This document shows, in pieces, positions 1 through 9,941 of a DNA stretch of 64,000 nucleotides. Position 1 is the stretch's first letter, and every line of letters begins with the position of its first letter. The translations under genes and the position numbers were made by a program. The notes beneath the pieces are model-generated. The model had not been told where the DNA came from. It saw nothing but the letters and a program-made list of their open reading frames with translations, and searched no databases. This DNA comes from JAHJQQ01 sp032907525 (GTDB lineage Bacteria; Pseudomonadota; Gammaproteobacteria; Thiohalobacterales; Thiohalobacteraceae), in assembly GCA_032907525.1 (NCBI GenBank), contig JAJJPM010000005.1:1-64000 (forward strand). The letters run 5' to 3'.

Positions 1-1
1 C

Positions 2-637
2 CTGGCCGGCACCGAGGTGTCCGCGCTGCTCGGCCGCATGCCGTCGGCGGTGGGTTACCAGCCGACCCTGGCCGAGGAGATGGGCGCCCTGCAGGAGCGC
101 ATCACCTCCACCAAGACCGGGTCCATCACCTCCATCCAGGCGGTGTACGTGCCCGCCGACGACCTGACCGACCCGTCGCCGGCCACCACCTTCGCGCACC
201 TGGACGCCACCCTGGTGCTGTCGCGCAACATCGCCGAGCTGGGCATCTACCCGGCCGTGGACCCGCTGGATTCCACCTCGCGAATCCTCGACCCGCTGGT
301 CGTCGGCAACGAGCACTACGACACCGCGCGCGCCGTGCAGGGTACCCTGCAGCGCTACAAGGAGCTGAAGGACATCATCGCGATTCTCGGCATGGACGAG
401 CTGTCCGAGGACGACAAGCGCGTCGTCGGCCGCGCCCGCAAGATCCAGCGCTTCCTGTCGCAGCCGTTCTTCGTGGCCGAGGCCTTCACCGGCGCGCCCG
501 GCAAGTACTGCTCGCTGAAGGACACCATCCGCGGCTTCCAGGGCATCGTCAACGGCGAATACGACCACCTTCCGGAGCAGGCCTTCTACATGGTCGGCAC
601 CATCGAAGAGGCGGTCGAGAAGGCGAAGACTTTGTAA
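2..637 (+). CDS. atpD: ATP synthase F1 subunit beta, C-terminal part (5' end outside window)
   Basis: Catalytic subunit of F1 ATP synthase; 211 residues are visible and the frame is open to the window edge, so the nucleotide-binding P-loop half lies outside. The visible part begins at the end of the nucleotide-binding domain (LLGRMPSAVGYQPTLAEEMG, then ITSTKTGSITSIQAVYVPADD) and includes the DELSEDD form of the DELSEED loop that couples to subunit gamma. The subunit epsilon gene follows after 197 bases, the usual operon end. Confidence 0.98.
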   Translation: MAGTEVSALLGRMPSAVGYQPTLAEEMGALQERITSTKTGSITSIQAVYVPADDLTDPSPATTFAHLDATLVLSRNIAELGIYPAVDPLDSTSRILDPLVVGNEHYDTARAVQGTLQRYKELKDIIAILGMDELSEDDKRVVGRARKIQRFLSQPFFVAEAFTGAPGKYCSLKDTIRGFQGIVNGEYDHLPEQAFYMVGTIEEAVEKAKTL

Positions 638-834
638 GGCAGGTGCTAGGGACAAGGTTCCAGGGCCGAGGAAAACAGAGTCTGGCCCGACGGAACTCGA
701 AATGGCACCAGATTCCCGGCCGCCCCACATCGGCGGCCGAAGCAACTGTAAAATTACGGATCAGGTTCTAGGCTGCAGGGCATATGGGTTTCCCTAGTCC
801 CTAGTCCCTAGAACCTAGCACCTGGATTTATCAT
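638..834. repeat. atpD-atpC gap with CTAGTCC-type inverted repeat
   Basis: The 197-base gap carries the 10-mer AGGTGCTAGG at 641-650 and its exact reverse complement at 814-823. Next to them are related blocks (GGTTCCAGGG on the left; two tandem CCTAGTC units and CTAGAACC on the right, about 792-816). The result is an imperfect long inverted repeat inside a normally tight operon. It is not coding. I read it as a dispersed intergenic repeat; other copies are not visible in this window. Confidence 0.5.
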
Positions 835-1257
835 ATGGCCATGACCATTCACGTCGACATCGTCAGCGCCGAGGCCGCGATCTTCTCCGGATCCGCGACC
901 ATGGTGTTCGCGCCCGCCGAGATGGGCGAGGTCGGCATCGCGCCGCGCCACACGCCGATGCTCACCCGCCTCAAGCCCGGCGAGGTCCGCGTGCAGACCG
1001 ACGACGGCAAGGAACAGACCTTCTACGTCTCCGGCGGCATGCTGGAAGTGCAGCCGCACGTGGTGACGGTACTGTCCGACACCGCCCTGCGCGCCAAGGA
1101 CCTCGACGAGGCCGCGGCCCTGGCGGCCAAGGAACGCGCGGAGAAGCTGCTGGCCGACAACAAGGCCGACATCGACTACGCCAAGGCGCAGGCCGAACTG
1201 GCCGAGGCCGTCGCGCAGCTGCGCACCATCCAGAAGATGCGCAAGGGCCGTAGCTGA
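835..1257 (+). CDS. atpC: ATP synthase F1 subunit epsilon
   Basis: Epsilon subunit of F1 (140 residues, family about 135-140), a rotor stalk component that also inhibits ATP hydrolysis. The N-terminal beta-sandwich (IHVDIVSAEAAIFSG, GEVGIAPRHTPMLTRLKPGEVRV) and the C-terminal helical hairpin (about residues 88-138, Ala/Glu/Lys rich) are complete. The ATG at 835 is followed by a second ATG at 841, so the start could be two codons later. It closes the atp operon. Confidence 0.97.
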   Translation: MAMTIHVDIVSAEAAIFSGSATMVFAPAEMGEVGIAPRHTPMLTRLKPGEVRVQTDDGKEQTFYVSGGMLEVQPHVVTVLSDTALRAKDLDEAAALAAKERAEKLLADNKADIDYAKAQAELAEAVAQLRTIQKMRKGRS

Positions 1258-1292
1258 AATCCCTGTGAGGCGTGGCGGCAAAACCCAATATG

Positions 1293-1438
1293 GCCACGGA
1301 ATCCACGGAACGACGCGGAAAGTCGATTGCGAAAAGGCACGAAAGCGGTGACGTCGGCAGCCCGGTTCCTGGTGGTTGTATCGTCTGCACGTCCGTTACC
1401 ATGATCATCCTTCCGTGTTGTTCCGTGGATTCCGTGGC
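1293..1438. repeat. Hairpin repeat copy R1 (ACGGAA family)
   Basis: Left arm 1293-1320 (begins GCCACGGAATCCACGGAA) and right arm 1411-1438 are inverted copies of 28 bases with two mismatches, separated by 90 bases. The arms are built of 9-10 base units around CACGGAA. The right arm ends 24 bases before the ATG of the FKBP gene at 1463. Short open frames across it encode only low-complexity peptides and are not genes. Confidence 0.85.
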
Positions 1439-1462
1439 AAAGATCTTTACTCCTCACCCAAA

Positions 1463-1936
1463 ATGACCGACCAACGCATCGCCCGCAACAAGCTCGTCAC
1501 GCTCACCTACCGCATCCTGGACGATGCCGGCGACGTGCTGGAGCAGAACGACCTGCCCGTGAGCTATCTGCACGGCGGCTACAGCGATCTGTTCGAGAAG
1601 GTCGAGCGCGCCCTGGAAGGCAAGGCCGCGGGCGACGAGGTGAAGGTGACGCTGACCCCGGACGAAGGCTTCGGGGAGCACGATCCCGATCTCACCTTCA
1701 CCGATGACATCGACAACGTCCCGCCGGAGTTCCGCCGTCTCGGCGCCGAAGTCGAGATGCAGAACGAGGCCGGCGAGACCCGCACCTTCGTCGTCACACG
1801 CATCGCCGACGGCAGGCTCACCGTCGACTGCAACCATCCCTTCGCCGGCAAGACCGTGCACTTCGAGGTGCGGGTCGAGGCGGTGCGCGACGCCACACCC
1901 GACGAGATCCGCCAGGCCACCGGCGGGCTGCACTGA
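1463..1936 (+). CDS. FKBP-type peptidyl-prolyl cis-trans isomerase, SlyD-like
   Basis: A 157-residue protein of the SlyD/FkpB branch, which catalyses proline isomerisation and acts as a folding helper. FKBP strands with an inserted IF domain are visible (VTLTYRILDDAGDVLEQ; YLHGGYSDLFEKVERALEGKAAGDEVKVTLTP, with the hallmark GEHDPDL and the closing DCNHPFAGKTVHFEV). The Cys/His-rich metal-binding tail of E. coli SlyD is absent. An upstream in-frame ATG at 1376 lies inside the hairpin repeat, so the start at 1463 is preferred. Confidence 0.9.
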   Translation: MTDQRIARNKLVTLTYRILDDAGDVLEQNDLPVSYLHGGYSDLFEKVERALEGKAAGDEVKVTLTPDEGFGEHDPDLTFTDDIDNVPPEFRRLGAEVEMQNEAGETRTFVVTRIADGRLTVDCNHPFAGKTVHFEVRVEAVRDATPDEIRQATGGLH

Positions 1937-2128
1937 TCCGGTCAGCCCCGGCCTACAGGCACTGGTGCCGGGCATCCCTGCGGCCGCCGGAACCACCCGT
2001 GGTATGATCCCCTCCCGAACCGGCACCCGTGCCGCCGCCCGGCCAGTCCGGGCCGCGGCCGACCAGACCGGCACGGCACACCGCCCCGCATGGAACCACG
2101 ATCAGCCGATGGGAGACAGGCGACCACC

Positions 2129-3499
2129 ATGCCGCTGAGCATCATCATCCTCGCCGCGGGCCAGGGCACGCGCATGCGCTCCGCCCTGCCCAAGGTGCTG
2201 CACCCGCTGGCCGGCCGGCCGCTGCTGGAACACGTCATCGATGCCGCCGAGACACTCGGCGCCGGGTCCGTCCACGTGGTCTACGGCCACGGCGGCGAAC
2301 AGGTGCGCGAGCGCCTGGCCGCGCGCCGGGTCACCTGGGTGGAGCAGGCCGAGCAGCTCGGCACCGGCCACGCCGTCGCCCAGGCGCTGCCGGCCGTCGC
2401 CGACGGCGACCGCGTGCTGGTGCTCTACGGCGACGTGCCCCTGATCGGCGCCGACACCCTGCTTCGCCTGCTTGATGCCGCCGAGGGCGGCCGCTTCGGT
2501 CTGCTGACCGCCGAGCTCGCCGATCCCACCGGCTACGGCCGCATCCTGCGCGATGCGGCCCGGCGTGTCACCGGCATCGTCGAACAGAAGGACGCGACGG
2601 CCGAGCAGCTGCGCATCCGCGAAATCAACACCGGCTTCCTCGCCGTCGACGCCGCGCCCCTCAAGCGCTGGGTCGCACGGCTCGGCAACGACAACGCCCA
2701 GGGCGAATACTACCTGACCGACGTCATCGCGCAGGCCGCTGCCGAGGGCGTGACCATCGAGACCGTCGCACCCGACTCGCCGGCGGAGATCCTCGGCGTC
2801 AACAACCGCGCCCAGCTCGCCGAGCTCGAACGCGAATACCAGCGCCGGGAGGCGCAGCGTCTGATGCTGGCGGGCGTCACCCTGCACGATCCGGCGCGCT
2901 TCGACCTGCGCGGCCGCCTGGAGCATGGCCAGGATGTGGCTCTCGATGTGAACGTGATCCTCGAAGGCACGGTGAGGCTGGGCGACCGCGTGCGCATCGG
3001 TCCCGGCTGCGTGATCCGCAATGCGGAGATCGGTCCGGACACCATCGTGCAGGCGCATTGCGTCATCGAGGACGCCGTCATCGGCGGCAATGCGCGCATC
3101 GGTCCGTTCGCGCGTATCCGGCCGGAGACGCGCCTGGCTGACGACGTGCACATCGGCAACTTCGTCGAGATCAAGAAATCGGACATCGATGCCGGCTCCA
3201 AGGTGAATCACCTGAGCTACATCGGCGACACCAGCATCGGCAAGCGCGTGAACGTCGGCGCCGGGACCATCACCTGCAACTACGACGGCGCCAACAAGCA
3301 CCGCACCGTCATCGAGGACGACGCCTTCATCGGCTCGGACACGCAGCTGGTCGCGCCCGTGAAGGTCGGCGCGGGCGCCACCCTGGGCGCGGGCACGACC
3401 CTCACCCGCGACGCACCGCCCGGCGAACTCACCTACAGCCGCGCCAAGCAGGAAACCCGCCCGGGCTGGAAGCGGCCGGTGAAGAAGAAACCGACATAA
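2129..3499 (+). CDS. glmU: Bifunctional UDP-N-acetylglucosamine pyrophosphorylase / glucosamine-1-phosphate N-acetyltransferase
   Basis: Makes UDP-GlcNAc for peptidoglycan and LPS: acetylates GlcN-1-P, then adds UMP. It has 456 residues, the same as E. coli. The N-terminal domain has the nucleotidyltransferase motif LAAGQGTRMRSALPKVLHPLAG; the C-terminal half is a left-handed beta helix of hexapeptides (I/V-G repeats from about residue 250). The start at 2129 gives the standard MPLSIIILAAG N-terminus with GGGAGACAGG upstream; an earlier ATG at 2090 would add 13 unrelated residues. The next step upstream in the pathway, glmS, follows. Confidence 0.98.
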   Translation: MPLSIIILAAGQGTRMRSALPKVLHPLAGRPLLEHVIDAAETLGAGSVHVVYGHGGEQVRERLAARRVTWVEQAEQLGTGHAVAQALPAVADGDRVLVLYGDVPLIGADTLLRLLDAAEGGRFGLLTAELADPTGYGRILRDAARRVTGIVEQKDATAEQLRIREINTGFLAVDAAPLKRWVARLGNDNAQGEYYLTDVIAQAAAEGVTIETVAPDSPAEILGVNNRAQLAELEREYQRREAQRLMLAGVTLHDPARFDLRGRLEHGQDVALDVNVILEGTVRLGDRVRIGPGCVIRNAEIGPDTIVQAHCVIEDAVIGGNARIGPFARIRPETRLADDVHIGNFVEIKKSDIDAGSKVNHLSYIGDTSIGKRVNVGAGTITCNYDGANKHRTVIEDDAFIGSDTQLVAPVKVGAGATLGAGTTLTRDAPPGELTYSRAKQETRPGWKRPVKKKPT

Positions 3500-3508
3500 C
3501 ATTCATTT

Positions 3509-3639
3509 GCCACGGAAGCACACGGAACAACACGGAATTTCCGGATAAGACATGGTACGGATCGCCGCCATCCCACGGGGCAAGTCATACAAAGCCGGTA
3601 ATAGGGGTTTGTCCGTGTCATTCCGTGTGCTTCCGTGGC
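3509..3639. repeat. Hairpin repeat copy R2 (ACGGAA family)
   Basis: Left arm from 3509 (GCCACGGAAGCACACGGAA...) to 3537 and right arm 3612-3639 pair over 28 bases with two mismatches, around a 74-base centre. It fills the glmU-glmS gap and ends 28 bases before the glmS ATG, so a glmUS transcript would carry the hairpin just upstream of the glmS ribosome site. Confidence 0.85.
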
Positions 3640-3667
3640 CATTACGATCTTAGAAAGGTAGACAACC

Positions 3668-5500
<1,833 letters not shown>

Positions 5501-5853
5501 GCTCCACTCAAGAGAAATCGTGTTTGTGCCCGAATCAACTTATCAATTGGCCTATCACTTATTATTAAAAATATTGGAATTGATAGAACAAGAACGGTGA
5601 TCCAGGGCGGCATGGTAAGAAGTTATAGAAATTTATAAATATTTTTCAATGTATTTCCGATAGTTACTAATTTTCAGGATTGGCGGCAAGGTGTGCCCGG
5701 GGAGTCGATCCCGGGGGTCGCATACTCAGGGCGAGCGATAGTGCGATAAGGAATGGGGCTGGATTATTAATATTTGACGAATTGATAATAAATCGAGCAT
5801 TCTAATTATCAGAATTCGACAAACTGATAATTGGAAGAAGCTCGGGGCAATCC
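5501..5853. other. AT-rich leader region between glmS and fic
   Basis: This 353-base gap is much richer in A+T than the genes on either side. It holds no convincing gene. It contains GATAA half-sites in both orientations (TTATCAATT 5540-5548, AATTGATAG near 5579, AATTGATAA 5780-5788, and the inverted pair listed separately) and a CCCGGG-N8-CCCGGG element at 5696-5715. Most likely it is accessory DNA with the fic promoter. Confidence 0.6.
5804..5832. promoter_or_regulatory. Inverted repeat AATTATCAG-N11-CTGATAATT before fic
   Basis: A perfect 9+9 inverted repeat (5804-5812 and 5824-5832) ends 21 bases before the fic ATG, and a further half-site TTGATAAT lies at 5782-5789. The arrangement fits an operator for a winged-helix protein, possibly the C-terminal domain of the Fic protein itself. 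TTGACG at 5774-5779 is a possible -35 element; a matching -10 cannot be fixed. Confidence 0.45.
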
Positions 5854-7191
5854 ATGAAAGCACCCCTACAGCCAAAGCGGCTCGATGCCTTGCTGAGTGC
5901 CTATGCGGGCAGTTTGCCCAAGATTCTCGGCCTGGGGATAAAGCCGACTGTGTCTGGGGACTACATGCACTGGGATCAGCTGCGGCATCGAGATCCGCCC
6001 CAGGGCATGAACCACGAAGAGTGGTGGCTTGGGATCAAGCTGGCCAGGTCCCCGCTCTTCAGGGAGCTGCCTCTGACGGATGCGTCGGGCAGACCCTTCC
6101 GTTACGCAATGCCTGACTGCGTGCTCGAAATGCTTCATCACATCGACAGTAAAGCGGGGGGGCGTCTCGAGCTGCCGGAGCAAATAACGAATAAGGAGAC
6201 GCGCGACCGCTATATCGTTAACTCACTCATGGAAGAGGCCATTACCTCCAGCCAGCTGGAAGGCGCTTCAACGACGCGAGAAGTGGCGGCCGATATGCTC
6301 AGGTCGGGGCGCAAGCCAAGAGATAACAGCGAGCAGATGATTCTGAACAACTACAAGGCAATAAAGAACATCCGCGGAATGACCACCAGGAAGCTCACGC
6401 CCGAGTCGGTGCTTGAGCTGCATAAGATCCTGACCTTGGATACCCTGGAAGATCCTTCTGCCGCGGGTCGTCTGCAACGCCCAGACGAGCAGCGCGTTCA
6501 TGTGGCCGACAACGCGACGCAGAATATTCTCCATGCGCCGCCGCCGGCGGATCAGCTGCCACAACGACTGGAAATGATGTGTGATTTTGCGAATGGGGAG
6601 AGTGACGGCCAAACCTTTGTGCATCCCATAATCAGATCGATAATTTTGCACTTCTGGCTGGCTTACGACCATCCGTTTGTCGATGGCAACGGGCGAACAG
6701 CTCGTACCTTGTTTTACTGGGCGATGTTGTCCAAGGGTTACTGGTTGTTCGAATATGTATCCATTTCGCGAATCCTGAAAGATGCGCCGGCAAAATATGC
6801 CAAATCATACCTGTATACAGAGACGGATGATAATGATGCAACGTACTTCATCATCTACCAATTGCAGGTGATGCTGCGCGCGATCGATGACCTGTACAAA
6901 TACCTGGAGAGGAAAGCGGCAGAGGTTACCGAGACCGAAAAGCGCTTGAAGAACGTCTCCTCGTTCAATCACAGGCAGCTGGCGTTGTTGAGCCATGCCA
7001 CACGTCATCCCGGCGCCGAATACACCATTGCCTCGCATCAGGAAAGCAATAACGTCGCCTATGCCACGGCGCGCGCAGATTTGTTGGAGCTTGAGGGAAA
7101 AGGGCTCCTGCTGAAGCGAATATCAGGCCGGAAAAAACAATTCTTCGTAGCGCCAGATGATCTTCAGAAAAGGCTGGAAAGCATCGGGTAG
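5854..7191 (+). CDS. Fic family protein, class II, with C-terminal winged helix
   Basis: Fic enzymes usually transfer AMP to a Ser/Thr/Tyr hydroxyl of a target protein. The catalytic loop is canonical: H273-P-F-V-D-G-N-G-R-T-A-R284. An N-terminal inhibitory helix motif S132-S-Q-L-E136-G137 matches (S/T)xxxE(G/N), which makes this a class II, self-inhibited Fic. The last 75 residues resemble a winged helix (NHRQLALLSHATRHPG...YATARADLLELEGKGLL), common in solitary Fic proteins. Length is 445 residues. Codon usage and AT content differ from neighbours, which suggests transfer. The target is unknown. Confidence 0.9.
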   Translation: MKAPLQPKRLDALLSAYAGSLPKILGLGIKPTVSGDYMHWDQLRHRDPPQGMNHEEWWLGIKLARSPLFRELPLTDASGRPFRYAMPDCVLEMLHHIDSKAGGRLELPEQITNKETRDRYIVNSLMEEAITSSQLEGASTTREVAADMLRSGRKPRDNSEQMILNNYKAIKNIRGMTTRKLTPESVLELHKILTLDTLEDPSAAGRLQRPDEQRVHVADNATQNILHAPPPADQLPQRLEMMCDFANGESDGQTFVHPIIRSIILHFWLAYDHPFVDGNGRTARTLFYWAMLSKGYWLFEYVSISRILKDAPAKYAKSYLYTETDDNDATYFIIYQLQVMLRAIDDLYKYLERKAAEVTETEKRLKNVSSFNHRQLALLSHATRHPGAEYTIASHQESNNVAYATARADLLELEGKGLLLKRISGRKKQFFVAPDDLQKRLESIG

Positions 7192-7415
7192 GAATCCGGT
7201 TGATAATCCTCCTGATGCGGTAAGAAATGCCCAACGGATGCCGGCCAGGAGCCGTTGGGGCCGTTCTCAGGGTGAGCCCGGCTAGTGGCTGGCGGGCCTG
7301 TCTCGCCCGGAGCGTATCACGGATGATACGCAATTCAGTTTGTGTATCACGGATCGGGCCTCGTGATACACAAACCGGCTTTGGGCAGCGGGACTCGGTT
7401 GTCCCTCATTCGTAA
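7192..7415. other. Gap after fic with two nested palindromes
   Basis: No gene is seen in these bases. The main content is two adjacent palindromes sharing the core GTATCAC, listed separately. Together with the fragment at 7416-7592 it appears to be residue of accessory DNA. Confidence 0.5.
7312..7374. promoter_or_regulatory. Tandem palindromes with GTATCAC core
   Basis: First palindrome 7312-7331: GCGTATCA-CGGA-TGATACGC, 8-base perfect arms. Second palindrome 7339-7374: TTTGTGTATCACG, 10-base spacer, CGTGATACACAAA, 13-base perfect arms. The four arms share GTATCA in alternating direction, with centres 35 bases apart. No T-tract follows, so a terminator is unlikely. The pattern suggests a dimeric DNA-binding protein or a recombination site. 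Confidence 0.5.
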
Positions 7416-7592
7416 AAGCTTGTCGGTGACGCGACTCTGATCGTCGAATACGAGGCGGCAAATGACTGGGAGAATCCAAAGGTCAAAATGGATCGCAGGG
7501 TCGGAGAGTTGTGGGCCACCATGAGCAACGGCAGGTGTTTGTTCGTGATGGTGAAGGACAGGAACTGGAGCGCGATCGATTCGCTGCTATGA
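7416..7592 (+). pseudogene. C-terminal fragment of a helicase-type restriction protein (remnant)
   Basis: An open frame from 7416 to the TGA at 7590-7592 encodes 58 residues with no start codon near its beginning; an in-frame stop lies at 7413. The peptide (ATLIVEYEAANDWENPKV, then VGELWATMSNGRCLFVMVKD) reads like the tail of DEAD/DEAH type III-like restriction subunits, where I recall a VEYK...GELW...GRCLFVM pattern. The family assignment is from memory and uncertain. The rest of the gene is missing. Confidence 0.4.
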
Positions 7593-7612
7593 TGCGTCAA
7601 GGAGGTTCAGCC

Positions 7613-7882
7613 ATGGTCACCGCCATCATCCTCATCAACGTCGAACGCCACAAGGTGAACGAGCTCGCCGAGCGGCTGGCCGGCATGCGGGAGATCTCCG
7701 AGGTGTATTCGGTCAGCGGCAATTACGATCTGATCGCGATCGTGCGGGTGGAGAACACCGATGCGCTGGCGGAGCTCGTGACCGGGCATCTGCTGAAGAT
7801 CGACGGCATCGAGAAGACCGAGACGCTGCTGGCCTTCAAGGCCTATTCGCGCCACGATCTGGAGGCGATGTTCTCGCTGTAG
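7613..7882 (+). CDS. Stand-alone Lrp/AsnC ligand-binding (RAM) domain protein
   Basis: An 89-residue protein consisting only of the alpha/beta RAM domain of Lrp/AsnC regulators (MVTAIILINVERHKVNELAERL; YSVSGNYDLIAIVRV; GIEKTETLLAFKAYSR). There is no helix-turn-helix, so it should bind a small ligand and oligomerise without binding DNA. AAGGAGGT at 7599-7606 fixes the start at 7613; a longer reading from 7511 would run through the upstream gene fragment in another frame and is rejected. Confidence 0.88.
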   Translation: MVTAIILINVERHKVNELAERLAGMREISEVYSVSGNYDLIAIVRVENTDALAELVTGHLLKIDGIEKTETLLAFKAYSRHDLEAMFSL

Positions 7883-7930
7883 GCACAAGTGCGGGCCGCG
7901 CTGCCGAGGGGCGGCGCGGCCCGCTGGCGG

Positions 7931-8674
7931 CTATTCCTGTCCGGGCAGATCCGCCGGCTTGCGGTCGGGCGTCTTGTAGCCGTGGATCATGGCCGACACC
8001 AGGCCGCTGCGCTCCTTGATCTCTCCCACCACGACGGCGAGGATGTGCAGCACCGCCGCGCCGCTCAGCACGTAGAAGACGATCTCGTGGATCTCGATGT
8101 AGGGCTTGCGGAACGCGCGCATCGCCTCCCAGGCCGTCGGGTCCACCATGTCCTTGCTGCCGGGGACCAGCGTCGCCGGATCCACGCCGGGCGCGGCCAC
8201 CCAGCCGGCGATCCAGCTGCCGAGCGGCGGGTAGTATATATCGGTCCCGGCCAGCACCAGGCCGGTCACGGCCTGCGTGGCCAGCAGCACGAACAGCACC
8301 AGCACCATCAGCCGGCCGAGCGGGTTGTGGCCCAGGTAGCGACGCGGCTCGCCGCCTCCCAGGCTGCGCAGATAGGCGCCCAGCTCGCCGAAATAGCCGG
8401 GACCGAAGGGCAGGACCGCGCCCCAGCGGGCGTAGCGGCTGCCGGCGAAGCCCCAGACGAAGCGCCACAGGAGGTTGAGGGCCATCACATAGCCCACCCA
8501 GACGTGGAAGCTCTTCAGAAAGACCTTGGCCTCGGCCGAGACGCCCAGCGCCTTGCCGTTGTAGATGATCAGGCCGATGGCCAGCAGCAGCAGTACGGTC
8601 GTGAAGTTGACCCAGTGGAAAATGCGCACGGAGCGGTCCCATACGCGGTAGGTCGTGGTTGCGGGTTCTGCCAT
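7931..8674 (-). CDS. Cytochrome b561 / Ni,Fe-hydrogenase-type di-heme cytochrome b
   Basis: A 247-residue membrane protein with four main helices, the size of HyaC/b561-domain proteins (PF01292) that move electrons between quinones and periplasmic partners. Heme-ligand histidines are visible in IFHWVNF, SFHVWVGYVM, EIHEIVFY and VLHILAVV. AGAGG lies ahead of the ATG. No hydrogenase or other partner gene is adjacent, so the electron partner is unknown. Cytoplasmic tail KTPDRKPADLPGQE. Confidence 0.88.
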   Translation of the reverse strand: MAEPATTTYRVWDRSVRIFHWVNFTTVLLLLAIGLIIYNGKALGVSAEAKVFLKSFHVWVGYVMALNLLWRFVWGFAGSRYARWGAVLPFGPGYFGELGAYLRSLGGGEPRRYLGHNPLGRLMVLVLFVLLATQAVTGLVLAGTDIYYPPLGSWIAGWVAAPGVDPATLVPGSKDMVDPTAWEAMRAFRKPYIEIHEIVFYVLSGAAVLHILAVVVGEIKERSGLVSAMIHGYKTPDRKPADLPGQE

Positions 8675-8842
8675 GGCTATGCGCCTCTGTTGACGGATGT
8701 GCCGGACAGGCTAACGGTGCCGGCTTAACTCAAACTGAAAAACCGCGGCTGTCCGGACCCGTTCGCACCGGACGGGAGCGCGGTGCCGGCCGCGCGGCGT
8801 TTCGGGTATTCTGGAGTCCGATTCCAGCAGCGAGCCCCGATC

Positions 8843-9247
8843 ATGCCCGAACTCACCGCGCCCCCCGGCGCCGAACCCATGCCCTCGGTGCGGACGGTCG
8901 CGCACCTGGTCTACGCGCTGCACGCCGTCGCCATTCTGCTCGGTTTCGCCGGGGCCGCCACCGTGATCGGCAGTTTCGTGGGCAGCGTGCCCTCGATCGT
9001 CGCGGTGGTGATGAATTACGTGAAGCGCGGCGATGCCCGCGGCACCTGGGCCGAATCGCACTACCGCTGGCAGATCCGAACCTTCTGGTTCGCGCTGCTG
9101 TGGCTGGTGGTCGCCCTGCTGCTGATACTGACCATGATCGGGGCGCCGATCGGGTTCGGCGTGCTGGTCGCGGTCACGGTCTGGCTGATCTACCGCATCG
9201 CGCGCGGCTGGCTGCGGCTGCTCGATCGGCAGCCCATGTACGTCTGA
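8843..9247 (+). CDS. Small membrane protein, DUF4870/COG3671-like
   Basis: 134 residues with three to four predicted membrane helices (about 20-45, 80-105, 108-125). The layout VAHLVYALHAVAILLGF...SYWQ-like SHYRWQIRTFWFALLW...TVWLIYRIARGWLRLLD matches the COG3671/DUF4870 membrane family of unknown function. Start 8843 is chosen because the upstream extension from 8783 is basic and unlike the family. Confidence 0.7.
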   Translation: MPELTAPPGAEPMPSVRTVAHLVYALHAVAILLGFAGAATVIGSFVGSVPSIVAVVMNYVKRGDARGTWAESHYRWQIRTFWFALLWLVVALLLILTMIGAPIGFGVLVAVTVWLIYRIARGWLRLLDRQPMYV

Positions 9248-9293
9248 GCGCCGGATTCCCGGTTCCGGCAAGTCCCCGCGCCGGCGCGGCGTC

Positions 9294-9809
9294 TCAGCCC
9301 GCCGGCCGCCCCGGCATTCCCGCCGGCTGATCCGTGCTGCCGGGCGGCGTGATGCGTTCCCGGCCGGCGAGGATCGCGTGCACGGTGTCGGTGATGACGG
9401 TCTCGCGCTCCAGCAGCGGAGCGCTGCGCGCGACGGCGCCGAGGATCTCGCCGGCCAGATAGGGCGCGGTGTCCTGCCCGGCGTTCACGGTCGCACGCAG
9501 GGCGTCGAGCAGGCGCTCCAGCTGGCGTTCGTCGATGCTGAGGTGGGCGTCGCGCACGCCCAGCGTCTCTTTGAGGCGTTGCACCCGCAGGGCGGGATGG
9601 TCGGCGACAGTGTCGACATAGCGCAGCCGGCCGCTCTCGATGCCCGGCTCGATCAGGCTCGCCGGCCAGCAGTGCAGGTCCAGCGGATCGTCGATGCTGT
9701 GGATGTGGGTCTTGCCGAAGGGGGCCACCACGATCCAGCGTCGGAAGGGACCGTCGCCGCCGGAGATGGACAGGGTGCCTGCGTAGATCTGACCTTCCTG
9801 GAGTTGCAT
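9294..9809 (-). CDS. Hypothetical protein, 171 residues
   Basis: Not recognised. The protein is soluble, with a beta-rich N-terminal half (LQEGQIYAGTLSIS, RWIVVAPFGKTHIHSIDDP) and a helical second half (SIDERQLERLLDALRATVNAG). A strong Shine-Dalgarno (GAGGAGG) precedes the ATG at 9809. A near-consensus FNR-type box lies 140 bases upstream (9942-9955), so it may respond to oxygen or NO. The C-terminus is Pro/Gly rich. Confidence 0.6.
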   Translation of the reverse strand: MQLQEGQIYAGTLSISGGDGPFRRWIVVAPFGKTHIHSIDDPLDLHCWPASLIEPGIESGRLRYVDTVADHPALRVQRLKETLGVRDAHLSIDERQLERLLDALRATVNAGQDTAPYLAGEILGAVARSAPLLERETVITDTVHAILAGRERITPPGSTDQPAGMPGRPAG

Positions 9810-9941
9810 ACGGTCCTCCTCGAATTTCAGTACGGCCCGTCGGCCGCTGCGTGCGGCGCAGGCCGCTCGGTTCCCGGGGGCGGAATGGCGGCCGCGTCTG
9901 CCTGCGTCAGCGCATCATCGCCGCCGCGCGCCCGAGCATAC

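Noticed and set aside
1272..1466. Small proteins encoded by the hairpin repeats (TEST/HGK-rich frames)
   Set aside because: They follow the repeat units, lack ribosome sites and appear in several frames of each copy.
5501..7613. Tn7-like transposon
   Set aside because: Only the target site is recognisable; no tns genes or terminal repeats are visible.
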